Shown in pieces: positions 1 through 8,376 of a stretch of DNA of 32,412 nucleotides. The notes below the pieces were generated by a model. That model made no database searches. It worked only from the letters and a program-made list of their open reading frames with translations, and was not told the DNA's origin. The stretch covers positions 1-32,412 of IMG/VR virus record IMGVR_UViG_3300005532_000030; one strand, written 5' to 3'. The position numbers and the translations under genes are program-made. Within the stretch, counting starts at the first letter, position 1. The number at the start of each line of letters is the position of its first letter. The DNA is from a virus.

Positions 1-6
1 AAACAA

Positions 7-501
7 TTACTTTCCCGGCAACAGTGCGGGCTGCTCGATGATCTCCGCGTCTTCGATTTCGTCTTCCCGGACAGCGTGTCCGGCCTGAACGCCCTCGACG
101 AGAGCGCCCAGCGTCGCGCGGATCTCGTCCGGCGACGGAAGCGTGAGTTTGTGCTCGTGGTGGTGGGACGACCCGATCCCGCGAGCACGGTCGATCTTGT
201 CGGTCAGAACGCCGTACGCGGTGACGATCTGGGCAAGTGTGCCCTTATCCTCCCGCAGACGATCCTCGATCTTGCGAAGTGCAAGGTCGCGAACGCGTTC
301 CGCCTCGGAAATCATGTCGGTCGCCACCTGCTCGATCTCGTCGAGCTGAGGCGGACCTTCCGATTCCCACTTCTTCTTCCAGCGGCGTACGGTGTTCTCC
401 GGGACACCCGTGTCGCGCGCGGTGCGCTTCACGTTCCCTTCGTTCGTCGTGAGCACGACGTACACCGACGCGATCTCCGCATCGGTGTACGCCTTAGCCA
501 C
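7..501 (-). CDS. Terminase small subunit-like helix-turn-helix protein
   Basis: This 164-residue protein is probably the DNA-recognition (small) subunit of the packaging terminase. Residues about 6-45 form a helix-turn-helix of the kind that recognises DNA (NVKRTARDTGVPENTVRRWK), followed by an acidic helical stretch and the phrase IVTAYGVLTDKIDRARG, which resembles the oligomerisation part of small terminases. The GTG start at 501 overlaps the end of the portal gene by eight bases, so the two are translationally coupled. An upstream in-frame start would add 21 arginine-rich residues that look like portal-gene shadow, so I reject it. TerS after the portal is an unusual order. A virion-associated regulator is the alternative. 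Confidence 0.6.
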   Translation of the reverse strand: MAKAYTDAEIASVYVVLTTNEGNVKRTARDTGVPENTVRRWKKKWESEGPPQLDEIEQVATDMISEAERVRDLALRKIEDRLREDKGTLAQIVTAYGVLTDKIDRARGIGSSHHHEHKLTLPSPDEIRATLGALVEGVQAGHAVREDEIEDAEIIEQPALLPGK

Positions 502-3007
502 TCTGTGCCGCCGCCTTCTGGCGCATCTGCGCCATCCGCATCGCCGCCTGCTTACGCGCAGCATCGAGCTTCATCTGATGAAGCTCCTCGGCGTGCCGCA
601 GGGACTGCGCGTGCTTGTCATGGCCGCGAGCCATCTCGTGATGCGCAGCAACCACCTTCGACTGGGCGAGCGCGGTCTGATGCTGCGCCTGCGCCATCGT
701 CTCAGTGTGCTCGTCCTGCGCATGCGCGATCTCCTGCATGCTCGTGACAGGCTGGAGCGGGTGATTACCCGACCCTTCACCAGTGCCGTGATCTCCCTGA
801 CCAAGGAAGTCACGGACATCCGTATCGAGCGGCAGCTCGGCCATCGTCTGAGGCGTCGCCTGGAAGATGCCGTGGTTGCGCAGGATCTCCGCACCGACCG
901 TCGGACCGACCGTGCCGCGCAGCGAGAGCGTAGTCTTGACCGGGTCGCTGACGTTCGGCATCGAGATCACCGTCTGCCACAGTGCGTTGTAGTGCTCAAG
1001 GAAGCGCGCCTGCACGTCCGGCGGGTAGTTCTCGAACTCGGTCGTGAGCATGTGATTGCGCATGACCTCAAGCGACTTCTGCCAGTTCTCGAACTGCACG
1101 GGAGAGAGCGCCGCTTGCTGAAGGTACTTCTGCACCTCTTGCGCGCTTTGGAACCCGAAGCCTGTCTCAGGGTTGATGCCCTGCTCGACCATGGCCGCAG
1201 CCTCCTGGAGCGCCGGGATGTTCAGCGGCTCGCCCTTGATGAGCTTGTCGATCTTGCGGTACGCGAAGTCCTCGTCCGCCGCGAGCTTCATCTGGATCGA
1301 CTTCAACCCGGCTAGCGGCAAGTACGGGATCGCGTCCTGGATCGATATGGCGTTCATCTCGACCAGCTCCTTGATCTGCTGCACCTGGCCCTGCCGCGTG
1401 CGCGGAAGACCGGATCCGGCCTCAGGCTCGAACCCGAAGCCGCCCGCGAGATCAGCGTTGATGAACTTGTGCACCTGCACCGAGCCGTTCGGTCCGCGGA
1501 TCTTGAGCAGCCGCGGCTCGATGTAGTACTTCTGCGCGAGCATCGCCATGATCTTCCCGGCCCGAGCGAGCGCGATCTCCATGCGCTTGATCTCGGGTGA
1601 GAGCTGGTCCGCGACCGCCTCCTGCACCAGCTCGACGAGATCGCCGGAGTCAGTGCGGGCGGGAAGTTGCGAACGCTCCGTCGGGATCAGGTTGAACAGC
1701 CGGTCGAGCCGGGCCTGGATGTCCGCGACGTACTCGAACGCGTACGCGGGGATCGCAGGCATCGGCCGCCACTGCGGTACCTGATTCTGGATCGGGGCGT
1801 ACTCAACGACAAGACCAGGCTCGTCGGTGAGCTGCTGCGAGAGTGACCCTATCGGCGCAAGCATCTGCGGACGCATGGTCAGGTTCATATGCTCCGCGAT
1901 GCGGCTGATCTTGACGTTCAGCTCCTTCTGGAGCGGGCGCGCCAAAGTCATGCGCGACAGGTCGTAGACCTGATTCAGTCCCTGGATCCCCGGGAACTTC
2001 ACGAGCGGTAGCTCGTTGAACGGAAAGTCCCAGTCCTTCTGTTCGAGGATCTTGTTCGGCTCCTCGATGAAGTAGACGACGCGCCCCCGCGGCAGTGCAG
2101 GCTGTGGCCGGAAGAATCCGACGTACACCTCACGCGCGGTGAGCGAGCGGGAATCCCGCTGGCGCGTCCACTGAAGCTGCGGCCGAAGCGCGACCGAGGT
2201 CGTGTCCGGCGCGACGTCCACGCCCCAGCGCGCCTTGATCTCGTCGACGTCCATCGGAAAGCGCGCGATGACGTACTTCGCGTCCTCGAACGTCGTCGCG
2301 ACCGGGTCGATCCAGACCTGCTCGCCGGAGAGCGCCTGGATCTTGATGTCGCCGAGGTACATGACCTTCTCGAACTTCGAGAGGATCGCGTTCGGATCGG
2401 TGCCGGACTGCTGGGCGACCTGGAAAATCTGGTCGCGGTAGATGTCCGACAGCTCATCGTCGAGCACCGGCTGACCTGTCTCCGGGTTCAACATCACGCG
2501 GAACTCCTTGCCCGCGTACGGATCCCAGGTGATAAGCCAGTAGCCCTGACTGATCTGCGCGTGGGTGAGCGCCTCCTGCAACTTCGCGTTGAGATGCATC
2601 TCGTCCCACCAGTACTCGTAGAGCCGCTCAGCCAGCTCCGCGGCCTTGACGTCGCGGTCGCCCGAAGACTCCGGGACCGCGCGGATCGTCGGCCGCGTCT
2701 TGGTCATCTGCGCAACGAGCTGATTGGTGCCGGGCGTTACCTGATTCGCAGTGAGCCGCACCTTGTAGCGGGGCTTCTCGCCGTCCTCAACACCAAACGA
2801 CTCGACACGCCCGGCCGCGCCGTTCCAATAGACCCACTGGTAGTTGTTGTAGAACGCGCGGTTGTGCATCCACTCGCGGTTGAAATCCATCCGCAGGTGG
2901 TCAAGCTCCTTCTGCTTCTGAACGAGCCTGTTCGCGTCCCGCACGATGTCGCGCAGCGCAAGACTGCGAACAGGGGTCGTGCTCGACCCCTCAATGGCCT
3001 CGGCCAC
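494..3007 (-). CDS. Portal protein
   Basis: This 837-residue protein should form the dodecameric portal ring at the capsid vertex, through which DNA is packaged and ejected. The N-terminal part has a phrase typical of large P22-type portals: NQVTPGTNQLVAQMTKTRP, followed by a helical segment with an acidic tryptophan-rich end (ERLYEYWWDEM). The length is near that of podovirus portals and well above siphovirus portals. The last 90 residues are a Gln/His/Ala-rich, charged helix, consistent with a barrel or coiled-coil extension inside the capsid. It starts with GTG after an AAGGGGGTG ribosome site, 20 bases after the preceding gene. Position just after TerL supports the call. Confidence 0.85.
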   Translation of the reverse strand: MAEAIEGSSTTPVRSLALRDIVRDANRLVQKQKELDHLRMDFNREWMHNRAFYNNYQWVYWNGAAGRVESFGVEDGEKPRYKVRLTANQVTPGTNQLVAQMTKTRPTIRAVPESSGDRDVKAAELAERLYEYWWDEMHLNAKLQEALTHAQISQGYWLITWDPYAGKEFRVMLNPETGQPVLDDELSDIYRDQIFQVAQQSGTDPNAILSKFEKVMYLGDIKIQALSGEQVWIDPVATTFEDAKYVIARFPMDVDEIKARWGVDVAPDTTSVALRPQLQWTRQRDSRSLTAREVYVGFFRPQPALPRGRVVYFIEEPNKILEQKDWDFPFNELPLVKFPGIQGLNQVYDLSRMTLARPLQKELNVKISRIAEHMNLTMRPQMLAPIGSLSQQLTDEPGLVVEYAPIQNQVPQWRPMPAIPAYAFEYVADIQARLDRLFNLIPTERSQLPARTDSGDLVELVQEAVADQLSPEIKRMEIALARAGKIMAMLAQKYYIEPRLLKIRGPNGSVQVHKFINADLAGGFGFEPEAGSGLPRTRQGQVQQIKELVEMNAISIQDAIPYLPLAGLKSIQMKLAADEDFAYRKIDKLIKGEPLNIPALQEAAAMVEQGINPETGFGFQSAQEVQKYLQQAALSPVQFENWQKSLEVMRNHMLTTEFENYPPDVQARFLEHYNALWQTVISMPNVSDPVKTTLSLRGTVGPTVGAEILRNHGIFQATPQTMAELPLDTDVRDFLGQGDHGTGEGSGNHPLQPVTSMQEIAHAQDEHTETMAQAQHQTALAQSKVVAAHHEMARGHDKHAQSLRHAEELHQMKLDAARKQAAMRMAQMRQKAAAQSG

Positions 3008-3026
3008 GCGTCACCCCCTTCGGGTG

Positions 3027-3398
3027 CTAGGACTGTTCGACTGAGATCGGTACGCCCGCAGCCGCGCGCAACTGGCGCAGCGCCTGGCTGTACTCGGTGG
3101 CGTCGATGAAGCCGCCATCTTTGAGGGCCGCGAGGTCCTCTTCCTCTTCGGAGATGTAGAACGGGCTGCGTGTCGGGTCGGGCATGAAGTCCGGTTCGGG
3201 CATCGACTTGATCGAAACCGCGGGCGGGCTGACTATGCCGGAACCGAAGTGCTTTGCACGCAGGAACTCGACCTCGTCGGCGAGTGCCTTGATTACGCGC
3301 AACGTCTCCTTGTGGCGCAGCTCGTACAAGTCGCGCTGCACCTCGATCAGTTCACGCAGCGCATCCTCGCGCGTCCTGCGCCGGACGATCTTGAAGAT
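3027..3398 (-). CDS. Small virion-operon protein between terminase and portal, ATC start
   Basis: I do not recognise this 123-residue protein. It begins with a basic helix (FKIVRRRTRED), continues as a charged helical region, and ends with an acidic stretch (SEEEEDLAALKDGG) before a final amphipathic helix. It may be a head-assembly or portal-associated factor, by position only. A perfect GGAGG directly follows the TerL stop codon, and five bases later the frame opens with ATC. The first conventional start (GTG at 3341) would leave the GGAGG 60 bases away and lose a helix that reads as real protein. The ATC start is inferred from this spacing. Confidence 0.7.
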   Translation of the reverse strand: MFKIVRRRTREDALRELIEVQRDLYELRHKETLRVIKALADEVEFLRAKHFGSGIVSPPAVSIKSMPEPDFMPDPTRSPFYISEEEEDLAALKDGGFIDATEYSQALRQLRAAAGVPISVEQS

Positions 3399-3407
3399 AT
3401 TGACCTC

Positions 3408-4955
3408 CTAGAACTCGGTCCCCAGATCGGGATCCCACGGACGATTGGAGCGTTTGGTCTTCAGCTCCTTGATCTGCTTGAGCGCCTCACTCTCGACATC
3501 GCTGCCGTCGACGTGATCCTCGATAGCGGCGGCGTACGGCTTGCGCGGGAGCAGCACACCGGCAGCTCCGAGTGCAATCTCTACCGCGTCGAGCAGGTCA
3601 TCATCCTGGTTCTTCTTCTCAGGATCGAAGTTGACCCACTGGTCGATGAACTCCGGCATGTTGCGCCGGATACGCACGCGCCCAGTCTTGAAAATCGGGG
3701 ACATTCCGAGGATGCGCTCGTTCTTCTTCGAGCCTGGCGGTGTCCACACGGGCACGACAGGAGGTAGTCCTTCGAGCCGGTACGCCATTTGTGCGAGCGC
3801 GCGCTGGTAGGCGTTCGACTCAATGCCGATGATCTCCGGCCGCCACTGCTGGTGCCACTCACGAATCTTGTCGAGCTGATCCGGGAACTCAATGCGCCCG
3901 ACCCAGTAATCGAGCAGGAATGCCTGCGAGTTGTCCTCCGTGAGCCCGATAACCGCCATCGCGAAGTGGTCTGCGTTATCTGACAGCGAGATCGCCGGGT
4001 CAATACCAAGGAAGATGCGGAGCTTGTACTGCCCCGTCTCAGCGTTGAGATAGGGCTTGATCGTGACCTCGCCGGACTGAATGTCGGGGTTGCCCTGCGT
4101 CCAGTAGTGCAGCCAGTCGCCTTGCAGCGCGATGCCGGTGAACGCCTCGAAGCTCGCCAGGAACTCCTGACGGAACATGATCGGGTGGTACCGGCGACGG
4201 TAATACTCCCACGAGCGCTTCGGGAAGAACGGGTTGTCGATGCTCGTGTACTCGACGCGGAATTGCGCCGGGTCACTCAGGGCATCGCCCTGGAAGAACT
4301 CCTTCCAGAACCAGTTCTTACCGTGCGGCGTCGTGGTCGTGATGACCAGCCCGAGCTTGTCGGCGAGGGCAGGAGCCGTGACAAGCCACGCCTCATCGTC
4401 CTCGATGAAGGCGGCCTCGTCGATCCAGAGGATGTCAAGGCCCGCGCCGCGGAGCGACTGCGGGTTGTCGGCCGTCTTGAACTGCACAACCGTGCCGGAC
4501 TCAGTGAATTCGATCCGGCGCTCGGTCTTGTTGTACTGGTAGTCGCGGCCCTTGATGAGGCCCGCCTGCGCAATCACTTCGAGCAGCGTCGCGAGACTCG
4601 GGAACCCGGACGGATAGTCCTTTGCAAGGATCCAGATCCAGAGCGGGCGCTCGCTGTCGACACCGTGCGCGTCGCGGTGAAACTCGCGCGGGTGCAGTGC
4701 GTAGAAGAGCACCTCCCACGCGGCCGAAAGCGTCTTGCCACCGCGGCGTCCTGCTACTAGGTGGCGGAACTGCGCGAGGTTGCTGTCGTTGCCGAGTGCG
4801 CCGTGAAAGAGCGCCTGCCAGACGTGCGGACGGTAGCCCTTCTGAGCGAACCACCAGAACTTGACAGGAAGCCGCTCAACCAGCTTCGGGTACTCGTGCT
4901 TTGCGAGATCCTCCGAACGGTGCGGCCCCCCGGCCAGCACCGAGCGGAAGTTCAA
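3408..4955 (-). CDS. terL: Terminase large subunit (packaging ATPase and nuclease)
   Basis: This 515-residue motor protein cuts concatemeric DNA and pumps it into the prohead. The ATPase half shows Walker A GRRGGKT at residues 69-75, Walker B LDILWIDE at 173-180 and a coupling motif TTTTPHGKNWFW near 207-218. The nuclease half shows the RNase H-fold acidic residues in FLGIDPA (Asp319), GIESNAY (Glu379) and DDDLLDA (451-457). The length is normal for the family. It starts with TTG six bases after GAGGAGG. About 90 bases separate it from the upstream 67-residue gene. Confidence 0.96.
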   Translation of the reverse strand: MNFRSVLAGGPHRSEDLAKHEYPKLVERLPVKFWWFAQKGYRPHVWQALFHGALGNDSNLAQFRHLVAGRRGGKTLSAAWEVLFYALHPREFHRDAHGVDSERPLWIWILAKDYPSGFPSLATLLEVIAQAGLIKGRDYQYNKTERRIEFTESGTVVQFKTADNPQSLRGAGLDILWIDEAAFIEDDEAWLVTAPALADKLGLVITTTTPHGKNWFWKEFFQGDALSDPAQFRVEYTSIDNPFFPKRSWEYYRRRYHPIMFRQEFLASFEAFTGIALQGDWLHYWTQGNPDIQSGEVTIKPYLNAETGQYKLRIFLGIDPAISLSDNADHFAMAVIGLTEDNSQAFLLDYWVGRIEFPDQLDKIREWHQQWRPEIIGIESNAYQRALAQMAYRLEGLPPVVPVWTPPGSKKNERILGMSPIFKTGRVRIRRNMPEFIDQWVNFDPEKKNQDDDLLDAVEIALGAAGVLLPRKPYAAAIEDHVDGSDVESEALKQIKELKTKRSNRPWDPDLGTEF

Positions 4956-5044
4956 AGCGTTACCTCCTCAGGAGTTTGCGCAGGGCGAAGCGGAGCTGGT
5001 CATGCCAGCTCGGGAAGCGCGCGTGTGCGACGGCCCAGCCGGGC

Positions 5045-5248
5045 CTAGACGTTGACACCGAACTTGCGCCGGATGGCTGCACGCACGTCAGCACAGGTCT
5101 GCTCGCCATCCTGGCGGCAGTCCGAAAGGGCGGCCTCTGCGTGTCCGCGGTCCGGGATCGGATAGCTGCCCGGACCGGGCGCTTTCTCCGGGTAGACGTA
5201 GTCCTCTGGACCAAGCGCGCGGCGCTGCGACATGTCAAGGCGAGCCAC
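5045..5248 (-). CDS. Small phage protein with LGPEDYVYPEK / PIPDRGHA motif
   Basis: This 67-residue protein has a phrase seen in small phage proteins and prohead-associated domains: LGPEDYVYPEK followed by YPIPDRGHAEAALS. The exact role is not known to me. It starts with GTG inside a TAGTG overlap with the preceding basic protein, so it is coupled to it. The 89 bases between its stop and TerL contain an open frame with no start codon I accept. Confidence 0.75.
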   Translation of the reverse strand: MARLDMSQRRALGPEDYVYPEKAPGPGSYPIPDRGHAEAALSDCRQDGEQTCADVRAAIRRKFGVNV

Positions 5249-5436
5249 TACCGCTTCTTCCCGCCGAAGTTGCGCGCGAAGTTCGCCTTCTTCTTCATCG
5301 CGGGGCTAGCCTTCGAGCCCGGCGCGAGTTCCTTGCGGGCGAACGCCTGCGTGCTCATCCCGGCCTTCTTCGCGGCAGCCTTGAACGTGCCGCGCTTCGA
5401 TGCCTTGATCTTGATCGGCTTCTTCCGAGTTGCCAT
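5248..5436 (-). CDS. Small lysine-rich phage protein
   Basis: This 62-residue, strongly basic protein begins MATRKKPIKIKASKRGTFK and contains KKAGMSTQAFARKELA and SPAMKKKANFARN. Short Lys-rich proteins with the PAMKKKANFARN type of ending are common beside phage head genes. Their role is not established. It may bind DNA or RNA, by charge only. The ATG directly follows the TAG of the preceding gene and the stop overlaps the next gene's GTG, as in the rest of this leftward operon. Confidence 0.75.
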   Translation of the reverse strand: MATRKKPIKIKASKRGTFKAAAKKAGMSTQAFARKELAPGSKASPAMKKKANFARNFGGKKR

Positions 5437-5706
5437 CTACATCACCTTCTTCGAGCGAGAGCGCGAACGCCTCGGCTTCGGAACGAGCGATGCGTTCGGA
5501 TTGCGAAGTGCGATGGAAGACTTCGACTTGCGTACGCGCGCGGCCTTCGGCTTCGCGACGCGCACCTTCGCCGCCTTGACCTTCGGCATCTTCACCTTCG
5601 TCGAGCCCATCGTTCCCTTCGTGCCGCGAATCGGCTTCGGGGGTCCGGGCATCAGGGAAATGCCAGGCAGGCCACCTTCTGACGGCATGCCGATGTAGCC
5701 GGGCAT
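5437..5706 (-). CDS. Basic low-complexity virion-operon protein
   Basis: This 89-residue protein starts with a Gly/Pro/Met-rich segment (MPGYIGMPSEGGLPGISLM) and continues as a Lys/Arg/Ala/Val-rich tail with repeated KVKAAKV / RVAKPKAARV units, ending RRSRSRSKKVM. It resembles histone H1-like tails and phage proteins that condense or organise packaged DNA, but this is inference from composition. It overlaps the upstream zinc-ribbon gene through a TAATG junction. Confidence 0.65.
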   Translation of the reverse strand: MPGYIGMPSEGGLPGISLMPGPPKPIRGTKGTMGSTKVKMPKVKAAKVRVAKPKAARVRKSKSSIALRNPNASLVPKPRRSRSRSKKVM

Positions 5707-5861
5707 TACTCCTCCTCGGGGCGCGACTCATGGCACACCGGGCAGTTGACCCAGTAGTACCGGTTGCGCGCGCCGCAGTTCGGACACGACCAGTCGGCGC
5801 GGTTCTGAACATACACCATCCGCCAACCGGCGTGCGTGCCGTTCTTGACGTTGACGTGCAT
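5706..5861 (-). CDS. Small zinc-ribbon protein
   Basis: This 51-residue protein has two CxxC knuckles, SCPNCG and NCPVCH, 14 residues apart, which should bind one zinc ion. Its N-terminal half contains a short aromatic strand region (GWRMVYVQNRADW) and it ends with an acidic tail. It may bind nucleic acid or a protein partner. Both ends use TAATG overlaps with neighbours, so translation is coupled. The high third-position GC and tight packing support a real gene. Confidence 0.75.
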   Translation of the reverse strand: MHVNVKNGTHAGWRMVYVQNRADWSCPNCGARNRYYWVNCPVCHESRPEEE

Positions 5862-6250
5862 TAGTGAGCCGCGACGCGGAAGATGTCGCAGTGATAGGTG
5901 ACGTTTGTATTCGCCGACGTCACGAGGCGAAAGCGCCGATACCGTCGCGCGATAGGGTTCGAGAGGAACGCAATTTGCGCGCCGACGGCCGTAGCTGAGC
6001 GCGTCGACTGCGAGATCGTGTCAGACGCATCCGTGATGTACCCGACGTCGTACCAGTTGGCCTGTGCATCCGCCACCGTGGTCGGATCATCGGGAGACGC
6101 CTGGACCTTCCAGGTGACGGTGGGCGTACTGCCGACCGCCTCCACAACGAACTGAAAGACGACGGCCTCGTACCCCGCCCCAACATGCACGCCCGCGTGC
6201 GTGTTGTTGCCAGTCGAACCCGCAGCCGCGAGTTCAGCCTGATCGTACAA
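5861..6250 (-). CDS. Probable virion accessory protein, beta-rich
   Basis: This 129-residue protein is Thr/Val/Ala-rich with alternating hydrophobic residues (VVFQFVVEAVGSTPTVTWKV, RRYRRFRLVTSANTNVTYHC), which fits a beta-sandwich such as a capsid decoration or tail-associated domain. I cannot assign a family. It begins with TTG four bases after AAGGAGG and lies nine bases after the tailspike gene, so it may be a partner or chaperone of the tailspike. Confidence 0.65.
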   Translation of the reverse strand: MYDQAELAAAGSTGNNTHAGVHVGAGYEAVVFQFVVEAVGSTPTVTWKVQASPDDPTTVADAQANWYDVGYITDASDTISQSTRSATAVGAQIAFLSNPIARRYRRFRLVTSANTNVTYHCDIFRVAAH

Positions 6251-6259
6251 GGAACCTCC

Positions 6260-8305
6260 TTAGAAGTAAGCGCCGCCGTGAACGTGCGGCAGGAAAGTCG
6301 CCAGAGCAGCTAGTACTCCGGGCGCGGTTGCAACCGTCGAGCCGACCGCATTTGCGGCGGTGACATCGACAGACAACGTGTGCCCCATGTCCCCCGCGGC
6401 AACGGTGTATGACGGAAGCACAGCGCCAGTGATCGCAGCGCCATCGCGCTTCCACTGGTACCGGTACTTCACCGGAGCGTTACTCCAGCCGCCTGGTGAC
6501 GCCTGAAGTATCTGCCCAGTAGAGGGTGAGCCACTGATGCTCGGGAGTGAGGTGCTCGCAGGAGCACTTAGTGCGCCGCCGCCAAAATCATCGACAGTCG
6601 GAGCAGCCTGCGTCTGACCGGCGATCTCAATCTCAAACTGGAGCGCTGAGCGGTACGTATTTTCGACGACCCTGAACTCTTCCGTCCAAGCGCCTCCGCT
6701 CGGCTTGTACCAGCAGATGACCTGTGTCCCGACGATCTGCAGGCAGATTTGGTCACCGGTCGTGAGGTTTCTCGCGGTGTTGTTAGCGAGCGCCGATCCA
6801 GCCCCGGCGGCGTATTTCGTGATCGCTACAGCCGGGTTGCTCCAGCCGCCGTTCGAGAACATGAGGTCATAGCCGTTCTTGTTGACCGGATCCCAGATGA
6901 AAACGTCAGCTTCGCCTTCAGTGTCCGCGTCAGAAACGGTGATCCATGCCTCGCAGTTGCCCGTGTAGACGCCCGAGTGGTAGCTTCCCGCACGCGAGAA
7001 CGTACCTGCCCCTGACTTGCGGACTATTGCTGTGCCTGTTGCCTTCAACGCTTCGCCACCAAGTGCGGTCTGCGTCCACCCGCCTGTGCCACCGGAGAGC
7101 AACGTTCCCGCCGTGTATCCGTTGAAGTTGTCGATGACCGCTGTCTGCGTTCCTGGCAGCACCGAGAACCACTCGGGATCCATCGCCCACATGCTGCGCG
7201 TGTTTACGCTGTCGTAGCCAGTCGCGATCAGGTAGCTGTTCGTGATGTGCAGCCGAGGCGCATCACTCGTCGTCGAGTCACCCAGCGGGTTGCTGATGCT
7301 TGAGAACGTGTTGCCGCCATCGGTCGAGTAGATGAAGCTATGCCCTGTGCTGCCAGTCGGGGTAGCGCGGCAGAGGATGCCGACGAAGTTCCCCTGGATG
7401 GCTACATCGGGGTGGTCGAGGCTGAAACCGCCGTTAGCGATTCGCTTGATTGGCGTTCCCCACGTAGCACCGTTATCAGTCGATGTGAGCGTGTAGACAT
7501 CAGCGATCTGTGGCGAGCTATTCCACGGCTTGTTCGCAACGATCCACCACACGCCGTTCTCACCGACGATGCGCGGACGACCGTAGTCCTTGGTCGACGT
7601 GATCTTCGTCGGTGCGGCGCTCCAAGTCTGTCCGTGATCGCTTGACTTGGCGATCCAGATGTCCCCAGGCTTGTTCTGATTCAGCCCGTCGTCGTAGTAC
7701 GAACAGATGACGGTGCCATCCGCGAACCCGGCGACATTCGGCTCGTACGCGCCAACAACCGTGCCGGTGTAGACCTTGGCTGCGGCTGCCCACGTCACGG
7801 CACCCGTCGTGTACGTACCGGTGCGCCGCCAGAGGCCGTCAGTCGTGAAGGTCGAGTTCGACTCGTACGTCCAATGCACTGAGATGCTGCCGTTGTACGC
7901 CCAGACGCCTACGCGGTAGAAGCTGTCGAGTCCAGTGTGCGCAGTGCCGTCGTCGAGCGTGTCGCTCGTCCAGGTTGCGCCGAGATCGTCGCTGTGCGCG
8001 ATCAGCAGAACGCCCTTGTTCGAGACGTCGTCGATGTTGTGCCCGTAGGCGACGAACAGACGCCCATTCGTGCCGACCGTGGGGTCGTATGCGACCGGCT
8101 CGTTCAGCATCACGTCACCGCTCGAAAGCGTCGAGGCAATCGTCACGGCCGCCGCGAACGTGTTACCACCGTCAACCGACTTCTGGATCTTGACGTTGCC
8201 CGCGCCGTCGTAATAGACAACGAAGACGGTGTCCGTACCGGGAAGCGCGAAGAAGTGAACCTCGGTCGATCCGAAGTTCGTGTTCTTCTGAGCAGACCAT
8301 GCCAC
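6260..8305 (-). CDS. Tailspike / tail fibre with sialidase-like Asp-box propeller
   Basis: This 681-residue protein probably binds or degrades a host surface glycan. Five Asp boxes (S-x-D-x-G-x-T-W/F) are visible at about residues 43, 105, 221, 275 and 327: SVDGGNTF, SDDLGATW, SSDHGQTW, STDNGATW and STDGGNTF. They mark a sialidase-type beta-propeller covering roughly residues 5-380. A jelly-roll or lectin-like domain follows (from VIDNFNGYTAGTLL), then a C-terminal Ig-like domain with YRYQWKRDGAAI. No N-terminal signal peptide is seen. I choose the GTG at 8305, eight bases after GGGAGGTG, over an earlier in-frame start that would place the ribosome site inside the gene. Catalytic sialidase residues cannot be confirmed by eye. 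Confidence 0.8.
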   Translation of the reverse strand: MAWSAQKNTNFGSTEVHFFALPGTDTVFVVYYDGAGNVKIQKSVDGGNTFAAAVTIASTLSSGDVMLNEPVAYDPTVGTNGRLFVAYGHNIDDVSNKGVLLIAHSDDLGATWTSDTLDDGTAHTGLDSFYRVGVWAYNGSISVHWTYESNSTFTTDGLWRRTGTYTTGAVTWAAAAKVYTGTVVGAYEPNVAGFADGTVICSYYDDGLNQNKPGDIWIAKSSDHGQTWSAAPTKITSTKDYGRPRIVGENGVWWIVANKPWNSSPQIADVYTLTSTDNGATWGTPIKRIANGGFSLDHPDVAIQGNFVGILCRATPTGSTGHSFIYSTDGGNTFSSISNPLGDSTTSDAPRLHITNSYLIATGYDSVNTRSMWAMDPEWFSVLPGTQTAVIDNFNGYTAGTLLSGGTGGWTQTALGGEALKATGTAIVRKSGAGTFSRAGSYHSGVYTGNCEAWITVSDADTEGEADVFIWDPVNKNGYDLMFSNGGWSNPAVAITKYAAGAGSALANNTARNLTTGDQICLQIVGTQVICWYKPSGGAWTEEFRVVENTYRSALQFEIEIAGQTQAAPTVDDFGGGALSAPASTSLPSISGSPSTGQILQASPGGWSNAPVKYRYQWKRDGAAITGAVLPSYTVAAGDMGHTLSVDVTAANAVGSTVATAPGVLAALATFLPHVHGGAYF

Positions 8306-8336
8306 CGAGCGTCCACCTCCCTTCTTGAAGACCAAA

Positions 8337-8376
8337 GCCCCCGGTTACATGCCGAAGCAGAGGTAGTTCCGGGGGC
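8337..8376 (-). terminator. Hairpin before the tailspike gene
   Basis: GCCCCCGG at one end pairs perfectly with CCGGGGGC at the other around a 24-base loop. On the minus strand it is followed by TTTGG, so it could be a weak terminator or a 5' leader hairpin of the virion operon, about 30 bases before the tailspike start. Confidence 0.45.

Noticed and set aside
392-1315. Long plus-strand frame opposite the portal gene
   Set aside because: Its arginine- and leucine-rich composition is typical of an antisense shadow and the portal gene on the other strand is certain.
4107-4760. Plus-strand frame opposite TerL
   Set aside because: Shadow of TerL, with no ribosome site and shadow-like composition.
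4956-5044. Small open frame between TerL and the 67-residue gene (AVAHARFPSWHDQLRFALRK)
   Set aside because: The peptide looks plausible but the frame has no acceptable start codon, even allowing CTG, ATC or ATA.
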